A DNA stretch of 64,000 bases from Vanessa cardui (taxonomy: Eukaryota > Arthropoda > Insecta > Lepidoptera > Nymphalidae): NCBI RefSeq assembly GCF_905220365.1, contig NC_061140.1, forward strand, positions 11,906,501 to 11,970,500, given 5' to 3'. Within the stretch, counting starts at the first letter, position 1. Each line of letters opens with the position of its first letter. A model generated the notes under the pieces. The model saw only the letters and a program-made list of their open reading frames with translations, ran no database searches and had not been told where the DNA came from. The position numbers were made by a program, and so were the translations under genes. Below are positions 23,509 to 35,003 of the stretch, piece by piece.

Positions 23509-23751
23509 TGACGACCTCCATGGTCGAGTGGTGTGTACACCGGTTTTCATGGGTACGCCACTCTGAGGTCGGTCTGAGGCAGAGTCGATGTAGATTACCA
23601 TTAGTTTTCTATGTTGTCTTGGGTCTGGGTGTTTGTGGTACCGTCGTTACTTCTGATTTCCATAACACAAGTGCTTCAGCTACTTACATTGGGATCAGAG
23701 TAATGTATGTGATGTTGTCTCATATTTATTATTTATTATTATTATTATTTA
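23509..23751 (+). mobile_element. SINE family K (tRNA-headed), near full length
   Basis: The head GACCTCCATGGTCGAGTGG has an A box but the B box is partly deleted (GAGGTCGGTCTGAGGCAGAG). The body includes GTCTTGGGTCTGGGTGTTTG and GGTACCGTCGTTACTTCTGA, and it ends in an ATT-rich tail. Other copies at 52372 and 56236 keep a perfect box B (GGGAATCGAACCCGGGAC on the plus strand). Confidence 0.8.
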
Positions 23752-23765
23752 CCATATTATCATAA

Positions 23766-25288
23766 TTCATTCTAGTTTACAGCTTCTTGAAGGGCTTTGG
23801 ATGATAATCGACCACGGGGTCAGAATTGATCCTGCGACTCGACTTACTTACTTCGATATCGGCGCTATTATTACTTAAGCGCTGGATATAATGTTACTCC
23901 ATTTTTATCATCTCTATATAAATAAGAAATATTGTCCGTAATATGAACTTGTAAATAAAAGAAAATAAGAAAATATTTCATTGTTTTTGCCCCGACGCGC
24001 CAGACGTTATACAAAAAATATGATACACGGCTATTAATAATAATATATTGTGTGTTAAAAAACTGTCCTTGATAAGAAAATTGTAGGCTATTACTGTGAT
24101 AGAAGGCTTTGACGCAGTTGTGTATTAATATTAATTGTTATTCAGATCAATAAAAGTTGGATAAATCGATATTTTAAGTAAGAAAAGTGAGCCAGTGTTC
24201 TTTTGAGTATCATCAATAGAAAATTCAGCTAGAAAAACTAAGATTTTTGGCAGTTATATAAACGGTTATGTTTCTTATCCTGAAATGTTTTTATTAAATT
24301 TATTAATAGAACACATTTTTTCTTCACAAAATAAAAAATAAAGATTTTTAACAGAAAACAAACTGTCTCTAGTGAGAGATAGCAATAAACTGGCACATAT
24401 CAAATAAAAATACATTCGAATCGAGAGCCTCTTGAAGCTTATTGAAGTGTATTGAAAACCATTTTCATTTGGACCTTTCGAGTATGCATTTCATCTAATT
24501 GAATCAAGAATATTTTGATTTACACGGTACAATATCGATTTCCCTTTTACATTTTTTTTCTATAAAAGAACCTATAAAATGAATTTACAAACCTTAAAAA
24601 TACTAGGCTAGTTTGAATTTTGAATGAGCAACATTACTTGGTAATTGAAATATTTTGTTTTTAACTTTCCACGTTGTGATGTATATGTTTAAACCATAGG
24701 CATATATTAATTTCTACGTTTAATAATTAAAAAAAAAAACAATCAAACAAGCAGTTTATACAAAATCTGATCTTAATTTTTGAAATTGGAACATCATTAT
24801 TTAAAATCAATGCACGAGCCTAATCATTTCCAAGTGCAACGAAAAATAATTGAATGAATTCTAATTTCAAATCCCCGTTCAATACATTCGATATTCGAAA
24901 CCGACGTTCGCTTTAATTTTATCAGAACAAAATAGCAAACGGAACGAACGAAATAGTTCCTAAAATAGTAGGTATTAAAATTTAAATGAAAACGCATCAA
25001 CACAAAGCGTTGTTTAGTACCTGTGAATTTAATTCGAATTCCTGCCTTCAGTCATTTTATACAACGGATAGTATTGCCAGGAATGCCAATGAAACGTTTA
25101 ATTAAAAGGGCTGTTATGTATTGAAAGCTTATTTGAAACGCAGATCGCTAAAAATACTCTGGATTAATTAAATTATTCGACTTTTACTATCCGATGACGC
25201 AAAGCGAGTTGATCAGTTGAAAATTCGTAATTGTATACGAATTAAAATTGATTGCATATTTTAAGTCCTAGTGATATTTTTATTGTTT
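23766..25288. other. No recognisable feature
   Basis: The longest apparently repeat-free stretch of the left half. It is AT-rich with no frame above about 60 codons and could be intronic or intergenic. Confidence 0.4.
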
Positions 25289-25500
25289 ACTAGTAGTCGC
25301 CCCTGGCTTTGCTCGCGTTTTAGGATATTCGTTGTGGTAGGCATGTGTTAGGCAAAAGAGTAGCCTATATCTAGCCTATGTCCTTTCTCGGAGTTAAAGT
25401 TTGCTTCGTACCAATTTTCATGAAATTCGGTTCAGCGGTTTCGTCGTGAAACAGCGACAGAGAAAGAGTTACTTTGACATTTATAATATTAATATAGATT
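25289..25500 (-). mobile_element. Family H element, near full length
   Basis: Starts with the inverted terminus ACTAGTAGTCGCCC and runs to ATTTATAATATTAATATAGA. The shared core TTTCATGAAATTCGGTTCAG is conserved. Confidence 0.8.
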
Positions 25501-25602
25501 GTTGGTATCAAATAACTATTCATGTGCCTTGGGATAAGGACGACTCGTACGACAAACGACAAAGTTCTCTGATGCCATATAACGTTGGTATATCAATAGT
25601 CT

Positions 25603-25702
25603 GAGTAGATACAACCCACTCATGATATATTCTACCACCAAATACCAACTTAGTATTGTCGTTCTGTCGGTTTGAATGGTAAATGAGCCCTTTTAACCAT
25701 AG
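25603..25702 (+). mobile_element. Family B copy, left part (split)
   Basis: CCCACTCATGATATATTCTA to AATGGTAAATGAGCCCTTTT. The copy is interrupted by a LINE tail and continues at about 25915. Confidence 0.65.
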
Positions 25703-25912
25703 CTTTAATCAAATCAAATCAAAATAAACTTTATTAAAGTAGGCTTTTACATGCACTTTTGAATCGTCAAATAATCGAATTGATATTAATATATCCTGCT
25801 TGGAAGTCAACAGTTATTAACTCCACGCTTTTTTATTAACTTTACTTTTTTATTATAAAATCTTGTATCGAATAATATGCTTTTTCTACCAATGTATTTT
25901 TTACAAATAAGG
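25703..25912 (-). mobile_element. LINE 3' end inserted into family B
   Basis: AATCAAATCAAATCAAAATA (tail repeat) is followed by CACTTTTGAATCGTCAAATA, TATATCCTGCTTGGAAGTCA and ATTAACTCCACGCTTTTTTA. The last lies at the position of the RT stop codon in the 53.6-kb copy. It is 5' truncated shortly upstream of that stop, with an internal deletion that removes the CCACCGGTTCGG block. Confidence 0.75.
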
Positions 25913-26045
25913 GTCACAATAACTTAGTTTTTAAGGTTAGTCATATCATGATTCATGAGTCTTACAGCGCCAACATTTATAGGCGGTGGTGTGCACTTAC
26001 CATCAGCTGGACCATATATTCGTCCGCCAACCTATAGCATCAAAA
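25913..26045 (+). mobile_element. Family B copy, right part (split)
   Basis: Resumes with ATAACTTAGTTTTTAAGG and ends CGTCCGCCAACCTATAGC plus ATCAAAAAGAGAAAA. The piece of family B expected at the junction (GGCACAAGGGACA) is missing. Confidence 0.65.
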
Positions 26046-26465
26046 AGAGAAAATACATAAGGCTTTCTCTAGGTTATCTCCTTTCTCTTTTTCTCTGCGT
26101 GCGATTTTGTTTGAAATTATTTTTCTTTCGTATTAACCGTGTCCTACGACATTTCTCACATTTATGTTTGTAACTCAACATCAGGTGGCTCATTTGAAAT
26201 ATTCCTTACATATTATTACATAAAAAATATCAATGTGTCACATCTGTTCGGCGTCTCGATTTTGATTTCATCCAATAAATATATAAGATAATAGATTTTG
26301 ATTGGGAAAAGTATCGATGCAATTTTACCAATTTGTGGACATTTGCATAAAATCACGCGCAAACATTTGATTAATATACTATCAAAATATCGGCATTGTA
26401 AATTTTATTTGAGTCAAAAACTCGTTACAGAATGACGTAGTATGCGAATCTTCTATACACATAAT
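26046..26465. other. No recognisable feature
   Basis: AT-rich spacer. A short ACATCAGGTGGCTCATTTG piece at about 26179 may be a family B crumb. Confidence 0.35.
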
Positions 26466-26697
26466 AAAATTGGAGTGTCTGTTTGTAATATTAAAATAAC
26501 TGCTTTTTATTTAATGCATATGTATATAGGTACATACCAAAATAAAATCTTCTACTATTTTTAAATGTCAGTCTTTTTGGAACGCCTGGACCGATTTTGA
26601 TGGGACTTTCATTGAGAGAATGATGTAATAAGAGTAACTTAGTTTACAACAACAACTTTTTTTTTTAATTCAAATGCATACGAATTATATTACAATT
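26466..26697 (+). mobile_element. Family G element crossing a duplication edge
   Basis: TTGGAGTGTCTGTTTGTAAT to TTCAAATGCATACGAATTAT. The left edge of the tandem duplication (26641) falls inside it, so only its last 57 bp recur at 31609. The CTAGT terminus is replaced by AT-rich sequence. Confidence 0.65.
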
Positions 26698-27049
26698 AGT
26701 ATAATATAATATTTGCGAACCGATTATAGTTTTTATTATATTAATTTAATTCTTCAAATTTATATATGTAGATTATTAATCATGTTATAGAAGTTTCAAT
26801 AATTGTCTTTCAATTTCGATTATCCATCTGAGACCTAGATTTAAATTTTAATCCGTTTACGGGTAAAATGAATTAGACAAAATGTAATCAGAAAGTATTA
26901 AAACGACTAAAGTAATTTAGAATATCGTATTTATAAAATTCAATTATTATTTAATATTTTGATAAATCCGAACGAACACTGTAATTGTAATTGATTTAAA
27001 CAGTCATCTATCAGAATAGTTATGGTTAATTTTATGAAGGTAACCTTCA

Positions 27050-27215
27050 TCGTCCAAAGTCAGAGTCAAAGTCAAAAATCTTTATTCAATATAGAAAGTG
27101 TAACACACTTGATTATTGATTGTAAAAAATCTACCACCGGTTCGGAGATTAACACCTCAGACCTGAGAAGAACCGGCGAAAGAAACTCAGCGCCCAAGTC
27201 CAAGAGATATGTTCA
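27050..27215 (-). mobile_element. LINE 3' UTR fragment (unit 1)
   Basis: AAAAATCTTTATTCAATATA, CTACCACCGGTTCGGAGATT and GAGAAGAACCGGCGAAAGAA have the layout of the LINE tail at 53.3 kb but belong to a different subfamily. The unit 2 counterpart carries an extra 21 bp before the CCACCGG block. Confidence 0.65.
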
Positions 27216-28463
27216 GATGTCAAATTATTAGAAAGAGATAGAAAAACTGTCGGTATTGAGTTGGAACGAGACAGCTTTATATGTATATTGTGTATTAAAT
27301 AGAGGATACAATGATATAAGTTCCCAAATTCGAAATTAATAATCTCAGGTAAATTAAAACAAAAAAATCAATAACTACTCGTAATGTTATTTTTAAACGT
27401 ATAATAGAAGAGAAAGACAGAGCTAAGAGAAAGAGATGGAATAATCCTATGGAGAACGTATAGTAGAGAAAGCCGGAGCCAATGATCACCTTTAGGAGGC
27501 ATGTGAGGCTTTTTTCTTACGTGACGATTTCAGTTATTATCATCATAATTCATCTCTCCTGGAACCAGAGTACAGTAACCCGTGTCTACCCGTGACCACG
27601 AACGCTGTAAAGTGCTCGAAATGTCGGGATGATAAAAATAATTAATATACGCGATTTAAATCCGTTAAAACTAGTTTTATTTCAATGTGTAATAATCGCG
27701 AAAATCTAAGACAACATTATCAGAGTACAGTAAACCAAAGTGCTGATGTCACCCCTTTCGGTGTACTATGATCATCAACAATAGTCAGTTCTATTTCAAC
27801 TCCCAACCTAGATACATTTGTTCGACTAATAATTTTACGTGATTTTTTTTACTCAATTAAAAAAAAATAGATTATTAATATTTTTTATTAAGAAGGATAG
27901 ACTACATGAAAAGACTACGTTATAACAGAACGAAGTTTATTTATTCACAACCCAATATTGCTAGTCTTTAAAACTAGACCGAAATAATGGTTCTGACTCA
28001 GCATTCATAAAAAGTCGAGGAAGTAATTTAAACACAGTTTTTGTGTTCATACGCAGTCTATGTATTTATGCTCATGTAGGTGATAGGCTTAAATCATAAA
28101 TGTAACTATGATATATCGTCGTAAATTTGATATTTGACGTATACGCGTTTACTAAACGACATTTTAACCGCAAAACCGCGAACAGTTATTTGAATAAAAT
28201 TCACTATGTTTATAATTTTCGCAGCAAATTAATTTGCAAATTAACTAGATGCTTGTAAAATTTACGAGCCTTTCCAACGGGTTATCTCGTTAAATTTTAA
28301 TTTTCTTATTGTTAAAATTTCATTACATAAAACACGGGTTTTTGTGCTAAAGCTAAGCGTTTTACCATATTTTAATGGCGCTATAGTTTGGTCGTAAAGC
28401 GCTTTGATTTATTTTATGACTGCTTATAGTTCGTGGGGTGTCTCTGATAGCGTGCGCTTAAAA

Positions 28464-28523
28464 ATGTTTCGACGAAAAACTCACCAAAAATTCAGAAGAA
28501 AGAAGAAATGTTTTTGCTTAAGG
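28464..28523 (+). other. Possible short exon ahead of a strong splice donor
   Basis: ATG opens MFRRKTHQKFRRKKKCFCLR, a very basic 20-residue peptide, and is followed at once by GTAAGTTTT, a consensus 5' splice site. Unit 2 keeps the ATG, frame and donor with one Arg-to-Lys change. No acceptor was established and there is no homology support. Chance is a realistic explanation. Confidence 0.2.
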
Positions 28524-28619
28524 GTAAGTTTTGAGCTATTAATCACGATTTTGCTTAAGGTGTGTGTTTTATCATTTATGTAATAAGACGTAACAGTGAA
28601 CTAATAAACCTGATATAAT

Positions 28620-28725
28620 AATAATAAATAAATATTGGACAACATCAGATACATTACTCTGATCACAATGTAAGCAGCTAAAGCACTTGTATTAAGGAAA
28701 ATCAGAAGTAATGAAGGTACCACAT
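28620..28725 (-). mobile_element. SINE family K, 3' fragment (unit 1)
   Basis: CATCAGATACATTACTCTGA to CAGAAGTAATGAAGGTACCA matches the 3' body of family K. The tRNA-like head is absent. Confidence 0.7.
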
Positions 28726-29736
28726 AATATTTTATTAACGTCCCCGGTTTTGTGACTAGATTATAAGACCATCACGCAAGGTCTTAGCTTCAAGTCCCGA
28801 GTAGAGCTAATGGTCCATCTAATAACCATCTACCCATCTCGTCTCGTGTCAAATAATGGACAAGAATTTCAATGAAATCGATTATTTTCCATACTTTTCT
28901 TGAAACATTATTCTAGAACATGCATCCAATTTTTTTAAGCATATGAGTACCTTGTCGTATAAATATTTAGAGATTCCTTAATTGGTGACCTAATATTTTT
29001 ATTTGGTATTAACAAGTGAAGGTAATCCAAACAATTTATGTAATATTAAATATTATTTAAACGCTCTCAGTGACTACACACATTATTCAAGCTGGAGGCC
29101 TGCCATACAACAGATTAATAGCAGCGTTGAAGAAAACATCCGAATTAGATAATGGGAGGCAGTTAACGCGGAAGTTATACAGCTCACTTCATGATGTATG
29201 TGCTTAAATTTATGAATGAGATCAATTAACGTAAGAGGATGCTTTAAAATTATTGTTATGTACATAAATAAGGGAACAAGGATTATACCACAAAAAATAT
29301 TAAAATGAGATAAATCTTGGAGCTAGAAATGGCCACTTCGTAGGTAGCAGACTATGACACATCACAATATATCATAGTAGATTAATATAACCTTTAACTA
29401 TAGATATTAGAATTTTAAGATATTATCCACTCAACATATCCCTTGATGCTGTAATTATTGGCTAGTTCAAATTTTTTAAGTCAAAACACAGCAATATAAT
29501 TTATTAATGCTTAGCAATTTCATGAATGATTTATTCACCCAGACAGGACTGGACAACGCCAAAAGTTGTGATATTCAATATATTCACAGATCAATGACCT
29601 AACGAAGTAACAAAATAGATATTCGTAGCTTTAAGTTTGTAAATCTAGTTGGATCTTGGCTTTTAAAACAGGGTTGGTTAAGAAGTGATTATTTAGTTTG
29701 ATGTTTAACTTTGGTAGTATACTCCTTCGTTAAAGG

Positions 29737-29850
29737 CCGGCCACGCACATGCAAGGCCCTGGTGTTGCAGACGTCCATGGGCGGTGGTGATCGCTTTCCA
29801 TCAGGTGAGTCTTCTGCTTGTTTGCCCCGAATAACATAAAAATAAATAAA
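29737..29850 (+). mobile_element. Family D retroposon 3' end (unit 1)
   Basis: CCATGGGCGGTGGTGATCGC, TTCCATCAGGTGAG and CTTGTTTGCCCC, followed by an ATAAAAATAAATAAA tail. The A-rich tail sets the orientation. The last 50 bp resemble the 3' end of family B. Confidence 0.7.
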
Positions 29851-30016
29851 GAAGGAAGCAGATACGTAAGGCTCCATTTGATCTTTTTCAGGTCGTATCA
29901 AATTGTCATTAAAATACTTAAGAGAGAATTAAAAGTATTTCTTCCTTTGTTGGTCTATTAAATTGGATGATTGGTCATCGAGATTTAGGTTCTAAAAGCA
30001 TATACTTAATAGTTTT

Positions 30017-30292
30017 GCTAAGTGGTGAGGCTTTGTGCAGTGCAAGTGACACACCCACTCATCAGATATTCTACCGCCAAATACAACAATACTGAGTATT
30101 GACCTAGTATTGTTATGTTCTAGTTTGAACTGGTTAGAACCAGTGCAACTACAGGCTCAAGTTGGTTGGTGGCCCATTGGTGATGCAAGGATTGGTTAAC
30201 ATTTCTTACAGCAGTATTGTCTATAGGTATTGAAGAACGCCTATCATCAGGTGGCCCATTTGCTTGAATGCCTACTTATATCATAAAAAGGC
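30017..30292 (+). mobile_element. Family B copy (unit 1)
   Basis: GGTGAGGCTTTGTGCAGTGC to TCAGGTGGCCCATTTGCTTG and CATAAAAAGG. An internal short duplication (ACTGAGTATTGACCTAGTAT) distinguishes it. The unit 2 copy shares this. Confidence 0.75.
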
Positions 30293-30479
30293 TGAAACCA
30301 AAACTGCTTTTAAATTAACCGAAACCTTATATATGTTACAGTCATAGTGATTAAATTGTTATTATACATAATGACTGGTCATTATATATAATGGCCAAAT
30401 TCACTAGACAAAGTAATAAATTAATCACTTTGTCTGGACATTATTCATAATAACGTGTCAAAGTTAGTCAAAGTAATAA

Positions 30480-30761
30480 ATACGGTCTAGCCGACTTGTT
30501 ATCCCTCCCTCTCTTCATCCTCAACTTTACGCAAGGAATCAGGTCACTGTCTGCAAAGAAACGTTTTTTACAATAGATGCCTTTCCTCAACATGAAGTTT
30601 CCGTCAGGGAATGTGCAAAAAAAGAGTCACATACTGGCGGCCAAAGATTTCAGCATTGCAACTGTACAAGAGAATGCGTTTCAAATAAGTGTAAATGTAA
30701 AAAGTCAAACCTCATGTGTAACTCAAAATGTCACAAGAGCCTTACTTGTAAGAATAAATAA
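30480..30761 (+). CDS. C-terminal fragment of a CXC-like cysteine-rich protein, probably transposon-derived integrase (unit 1)
   Basis: Open for 93 codons up to a TAA at 30759, with an in-frame TAA just upstream at 30477, so it is a fragment without its own start codon. The last third has the cysteine pattern C-x-C-x3-C-x4-C-x-C-x6-C-x3-C-x5-C (from HCNCTRECV to LTCKNK), close to tesmin/TSO1-type CXC domains. It is preceded by SVRECAKKESHTGGQRF. This layout recalls the extreme C-terminus of the insect integrase-domain proteins annotated as KRBA2-like (Ginger/GIN lineage). That assignment is from memory. No DDE integrase core is visible upstream in the unit. A competing ATG frame (30577-30783) lacks the cysteine pattern. 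It is either a truncated pseudogene or a last exon. Confidence 0.5.
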   Translation: MRSSRLVIPPSLHPQLYARNQVTVCKETFFTIDAFPQHEVSVRECAKKESHTGGQRFQHCNCTRECVSNKCKCKKSNLMCNSKCHKSLTCKNK

Positions 30762-31124
30762 TAATTATGACCTGGTTCATTAATGTCAGTTCGTTTTAAA
30801 AACTTTATTATTTTTATCTTTATTGGGTGTTGATCCCTGTGTTTTTATTTTTTTGTTTTATAGCCAGTGAGCTTTAAATTGTTTTTATAAATTAAAGTTA
30901 AATAACTTTATAACAATGTTAATTAACGTGAAATTACTATCTTATGTTATATTAATTTTTTAAATAATCTTTATGAATAGTAAGGCAAATTGAAATATAA
31001 TTTTAAACGCATACCTACGTGTTTTATTACATTATTCAAGTCATCGAAGATATTATATATAATAGCTAGTTAATGTGATTAATTTTGTGTCCATTATTAC
31101 TTTAACCAATCTGAGTAGATATTG

Positions 31125-31148
31125 TGTATAATGGCTAGCCATTATACA
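31125..31148. repeat. Perfect 24-bp palindrome (unit 1)
   Basis: TGTATAATGGCT is followed directly by AGCCATTATACA. The same palindrome is at 36113-36136 in unit 2. Confidence 0.95.
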
Positions 31149-31595
31149 TAACATCCAGATTTATTACTTTGGCTGTAACATATACACCAACAGCTTTTCT
31201 TCGTATCATCCTAATTCTCTTTTAGTAAATTTCCTTCTAAATATAAATAAATAGTTTCTAAAGTTTATCAACAACATTTTTTTAAGTGGATAAACTTTAA
31301 GGTCGGACAAATGGTGGAATTAATTATATCATCCATTTATAGTTTTGCAGAAAGGTGCGTCACCGCAAACCGAATGTACGAGTTCGGCGAGATCTTAGAA
31401 CAGAGAACTGGAGAAATGACATCTATTCGTATTTCAACTACGAAATAAAGACAGTTTAAGGACTTTGATGTTAATTTGACAGAACCATTTAAATGGCTGT
31501 TTATTCTGTGAGTGTACTTTTTTATTAGTATATACGTTTTCGTTGAAGTGTTTATGTATGCGCGAGAAGTGCATGAAATGAAAAATTAAGAAATC

Positions 31596-31608
31596 AAAAA
31601 AAAAGAAT
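31596..31608. other. Junction filler between duplication units
   Basis: Thirteen bases (AAAAAAAAAGAAT) lie between the end of unit 1 and the start of unit 2 and occur at neither outer edge. Confidence 0.9.
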
Positions 31609-32029
31609 AGTTTACAACAACAATTTTTTTTTAATTCAAACGCATACGAATTATATTACAATTAGTATAATATAATATTTGCGAACCGATTATAGTTTTT
31701 ATTATATTAATTTAGTTCTTCAAATTTATATTTGTAGATTATTAATCATGTTATAGAAGTTTCAATAACTGTCTTACAATTTCGATTATCCATCTGAGAC
31801 CTAGATTTAAATTTTAATCCGTTTACGGGTAAAATGAATTAGACAAAATGTAATCAGAAAGTATTAAAACGACTAAAGTAATTTAGAATATCGTATTTAT
31901 AAAATTCAATTATTATTTAATATTTTGATAAATCCGAACGAACACTGTAATTTTAATTGATTTAAGCAGTCATCTATCAGAATAGTTATGGTTAATTTTA
32001 TGAAGGTAACCTTCATCGTCCAAAGTCAG

Positions 32030-32205
32030 AGTCAAAGTCAAAAATCTTTATTCAATATAGAAAGTGTAACACACTTGATTATTGATAAAAAATCAGAATT
32101 AAAATTATTGTAAAAAATCTACCACCGGTTCGGAGATTAACACCTCAGACCTGAGAAGAACCGGCGAAAGAAACTCAGCGCCCAAGTCCAAGAGATATGT
32201 TCAGA
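32030..32205 (-). mobile_element. LINE 3' UTR fragment (unit 2)
   Basis: Counterpart of 27050-27215. The extra piece here (AAAAAATCAGAATTAAAATT) partly repeats the adjoining TGTAAAAAATC sequence, as replication slippage would leave. Confidence 0.65.
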
Positions 32206-33602
32206 TGTCAAATTATTAGAAAGAGATAGAAAAACTGTCGGTATTGAGTTGGAACGAGACAGCTTTATATGTATATTGTGTTTTAAATAGAGGATACAAT
32301 GATATAAGTTCCCAAATTCGAAATTAATAATCTCAGGTAAATTAAAACAAAAAAATCAATAACTACTCGTAATGTTATTTTTAAACGTATAATAGAAGAG
32401 AAAGACAGAGCTAAGAGAAAGAGATGGAATAATCCTCTGGAGAACGTATAGTAGAGAAAGCCGGAGCCAATGATCACCTTTAGGAGGCATGTGAGGCTTT
32501 TTTCTTACGTGACGATTTCAGTTATCATCATCATAATTCATCTCTCCTGGAACCAGAGTACAGTAACCCGTGTCTACCCGTGACCACGAACGCTGTAAAG
32601 TACTCGAAATGTCGGGATGATAAAAATAATTAATATACGCGATTTAAATCCGTTAAAACTAGTTTTATTTCAATGTGTAATAATCGCAAAAATCTAAAAC
32701 AACATTATCAGAGTACAGTAAACCAAAGTGCTGATGTCACCCCTTTCGGTGTACTATGATCATCAACAATAGTCAGTTCTATTTCAACTCCCAACCTAGA
32801 TACATTTGTTCGACTAATAATTTTACGTGATTTTTTTCACTCAATTAAAAAAAAATAGATTATTAATATTTTTTATTAAGAAGGATAGACTACATGAAAA
32901 GACTACGTTATAACAGAACGAAGTTTATTTATTCACAACCCAATATTGCTAGTCTTTAAAACTAGACCGAAATAATGGTTCTGACTCAGCATTCATAAAA
33001 AGTCGAGGAAGTAATTTAAACACAGTTTTTGTGTTCATACGCAGTCTATGTATTTATGCTCATGTAGGTGATAGGCTTAAATCATAAATGTAACTATGAT
33101 ATATCGTCGTAAATTTGATATTTGACGTATACGCGTTTACTAAACGACATTTTAACCGCAAAACCGCGAACAGTTATTTGAATAAAATTCACTATGTTTA
33201 TAATTTTCGCAGCAAATTAATTTGCAAATTAACTAGATGCTTGTAAAATTTACGAGCCTTTCCAACGGGTTATCTCGTTAAATTTTAATTTTCTTATTGT
33301 TAAAATTTCATTACATAAAACACGGGTTTTTGTGCTAAAGCTAAGCGTTTTACCATATTTTAATGGCGCTATAGTTTGGTCGTAAAGCGCTTTGATTTAT
33401 TTTATGACTGCTTATAGTTCGTGGGGTGTCTCTGATAGCGTGCGCTTAAAAATGTTTCGACGAAAAACTCACCAAAAATTCAGAAAAAAGAAGAAATGTT
33501 TTTGCTTAAGGGTAAGTTTTGAGCTATTAATCACGATTTTGCTTAAGGTGTGTGTTTTATCATTTATGTAATAAGACGTAACAGTGTCAGAACTAATAAA
33601 CC

Positions 33603-33718
33603 TGATATAATAATAATAAATAAATATTGGACAACATCAGATACATTACTCTTATCACAATGTAAGCAGCTAAAGCACTTGTATTAAGGAAAATCAGAAG
33701 TAATGAAGGTACCACATA
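33603..33718 (-). mobile_element. SINE family K, 3' fragment (unit 2)
   Basis: Counterpart of the unit 1 fragment. A 4-bp insertion (GTCA) lies just outside it, at about 33587. Confidence 0.7.
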
Positions 33719-34728
33719 ATATTTTATTAACGTCCCCGGTTTTGTGACTAGATTATAAGACCATCACGCAAGGTCTTAGCTTCAAGTCCCGAGTAGAGCT
33801 AATGGTCCATCTAATAACCATCTACCCATCTCGTCTCGTGTCAAATAATGGACAAGAATTTCAATGAAATCGATTATTTTCCATACTTTTCTTGAAACAT
33901 TATTCTAGAACATGCATCCAATTTTTTTAAGCATATGAGTACCTTGTCGTATAAATATTTAGAGATTCCTTACTTGGTAACCTAATATTTTTATTTGGTA
34001 TTAACAAGTGAAGGTAATCCAAACAATTTATGTAATATTAAATATTATTTAAACGCTCTCAGTGACTACACACATTATTCAAGCTGGAGGCCTGCCATAC
34101 AACAGATTAATAGCAGCGTTGAAGAAAACATCCGAATTAGATAATGGGAGGCAGTTAACGCGGAAGTTATACAGCTCACTTCATGATGTATGTGCTTAAA
34201 TTTATGAATGAGATCCATTAACGTAAGAGGATGCTTTAAAATTATTGTTATGTACATAAATAAGGGAACAAGGATTATACCACAAAAAATATTAAAATGA
34301 GATAAATCTTGGAGCTAGAAATGGCCACTTCGTAGGTAGCAGACTATGACACATCACAATATATCATAGTAGATTAATATAACCTTCAACTATAGATATT
34401 AGAATTTTAAGATATTATCCACTCAACATATCCCTTGATGCTGTAATTATTGGCTAGTTCAAATTTTTTAAGTCAAAACACAGCAATATAATTTATTAAT
34501 GCTTAGCAATTTCATGAATGATTTATTCACCCAGACAGGACTGGACAACGCCAAAAGTTGTGATATTCAATATATTCACAGATCAATGACCTAACGAAGT
34601 AACAAAATAGATATTCGTAGATTTAAGTTTGTAAATCTAGTTGGATCTTGGCTTTTAAAACAGGGTTGGTTAAGAAGTGATTATTTAGTTTGATGTTTAA
34701 CTTTGGTAGTATACTCCTTCGTTAAAGG

Positions 34729-34842
34729 CCGGCCACGCACATGCAAGGCCCTGGTGTTGCAGACGTCCATGGGCGGTGGTGATCGCTTAACATCAGGTGA
34801 GTCTTCTGCTTGTTTTCCCCGAATAACATAAAAATAAATAAA
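34729..34842 (+). mobile_element. Family D retroposon 3' end (unit 2)
   Basis: Counterpart of 29737-29850, with AACATCAGG instead of TCCATCAGG. Confidence 0.7.
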
Positions 34843-35003
34843 GAAGGAAGCAGATACGTAAGGCTCCATTTGATCTTTTTCAGGTCGTATCAAATTGTCA
34901 TTAGAATACTTAAGAGAGAATTAAAAGTATTTCTTCCTTTGTTGGTCTATTAAATTGGATGATTGGTCATCGAGATTTAGGTTCTAAAAGCATATACTTA
35001 GTT

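Larger units (their letters stand above)
30355..31180. mobile_element. Candidate DNA transposon remnant (unit 1)
   Basis: The left flank has ATTATACATAATGAC then TG then GTCATTAT, an imperfect palindrome at about 30366-30390. The right flank has a perfect 24-bp palindrome (TGTATAATGGCT and complement, 31125-31148). The 12-mer AAAGTAATAAAT occurs at 30410 and 30470 and inverted (ATTTATTACTTT) at 31159. Between them lies the cysteine-rich reading frame. These subterminal inverted motifs suggest the ends of one DNA element. Exact termini and a target duplication are not resolved. Confidence 0.4.
26641..31595. repeat. Tandem duplication, unit 1 (about 4,955 bp)
   Basis: Begins AGTTTACAACAACAAC and ends GAAAAATTAAGAAATC. 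Unit 2 has the same start and end sequences. By eye the units differ by roughly 40 substitutions and fewer than ten small indels, about 99% identity. Contents in order: family G tail, LINE 3' UTR, an unassigned repeat-like block around 27560-27725 (CTCGAAATGTCGGG), a truncated SINE K, a family D and a family B copy, then a DNA-transposon-like segment carrying a cysteine-rich reading frame. The remainder holds nothing I recognise. Confidence 0.97.

Noticed and set aside
30480..30761. Metallothionein-like or secreted cysteine-rich host peptide
   Set aside because: No signal peptide or start codon. The C-x-C spacing and preceding TGGQ segment fit a DNA-binding CXC-like tail better.
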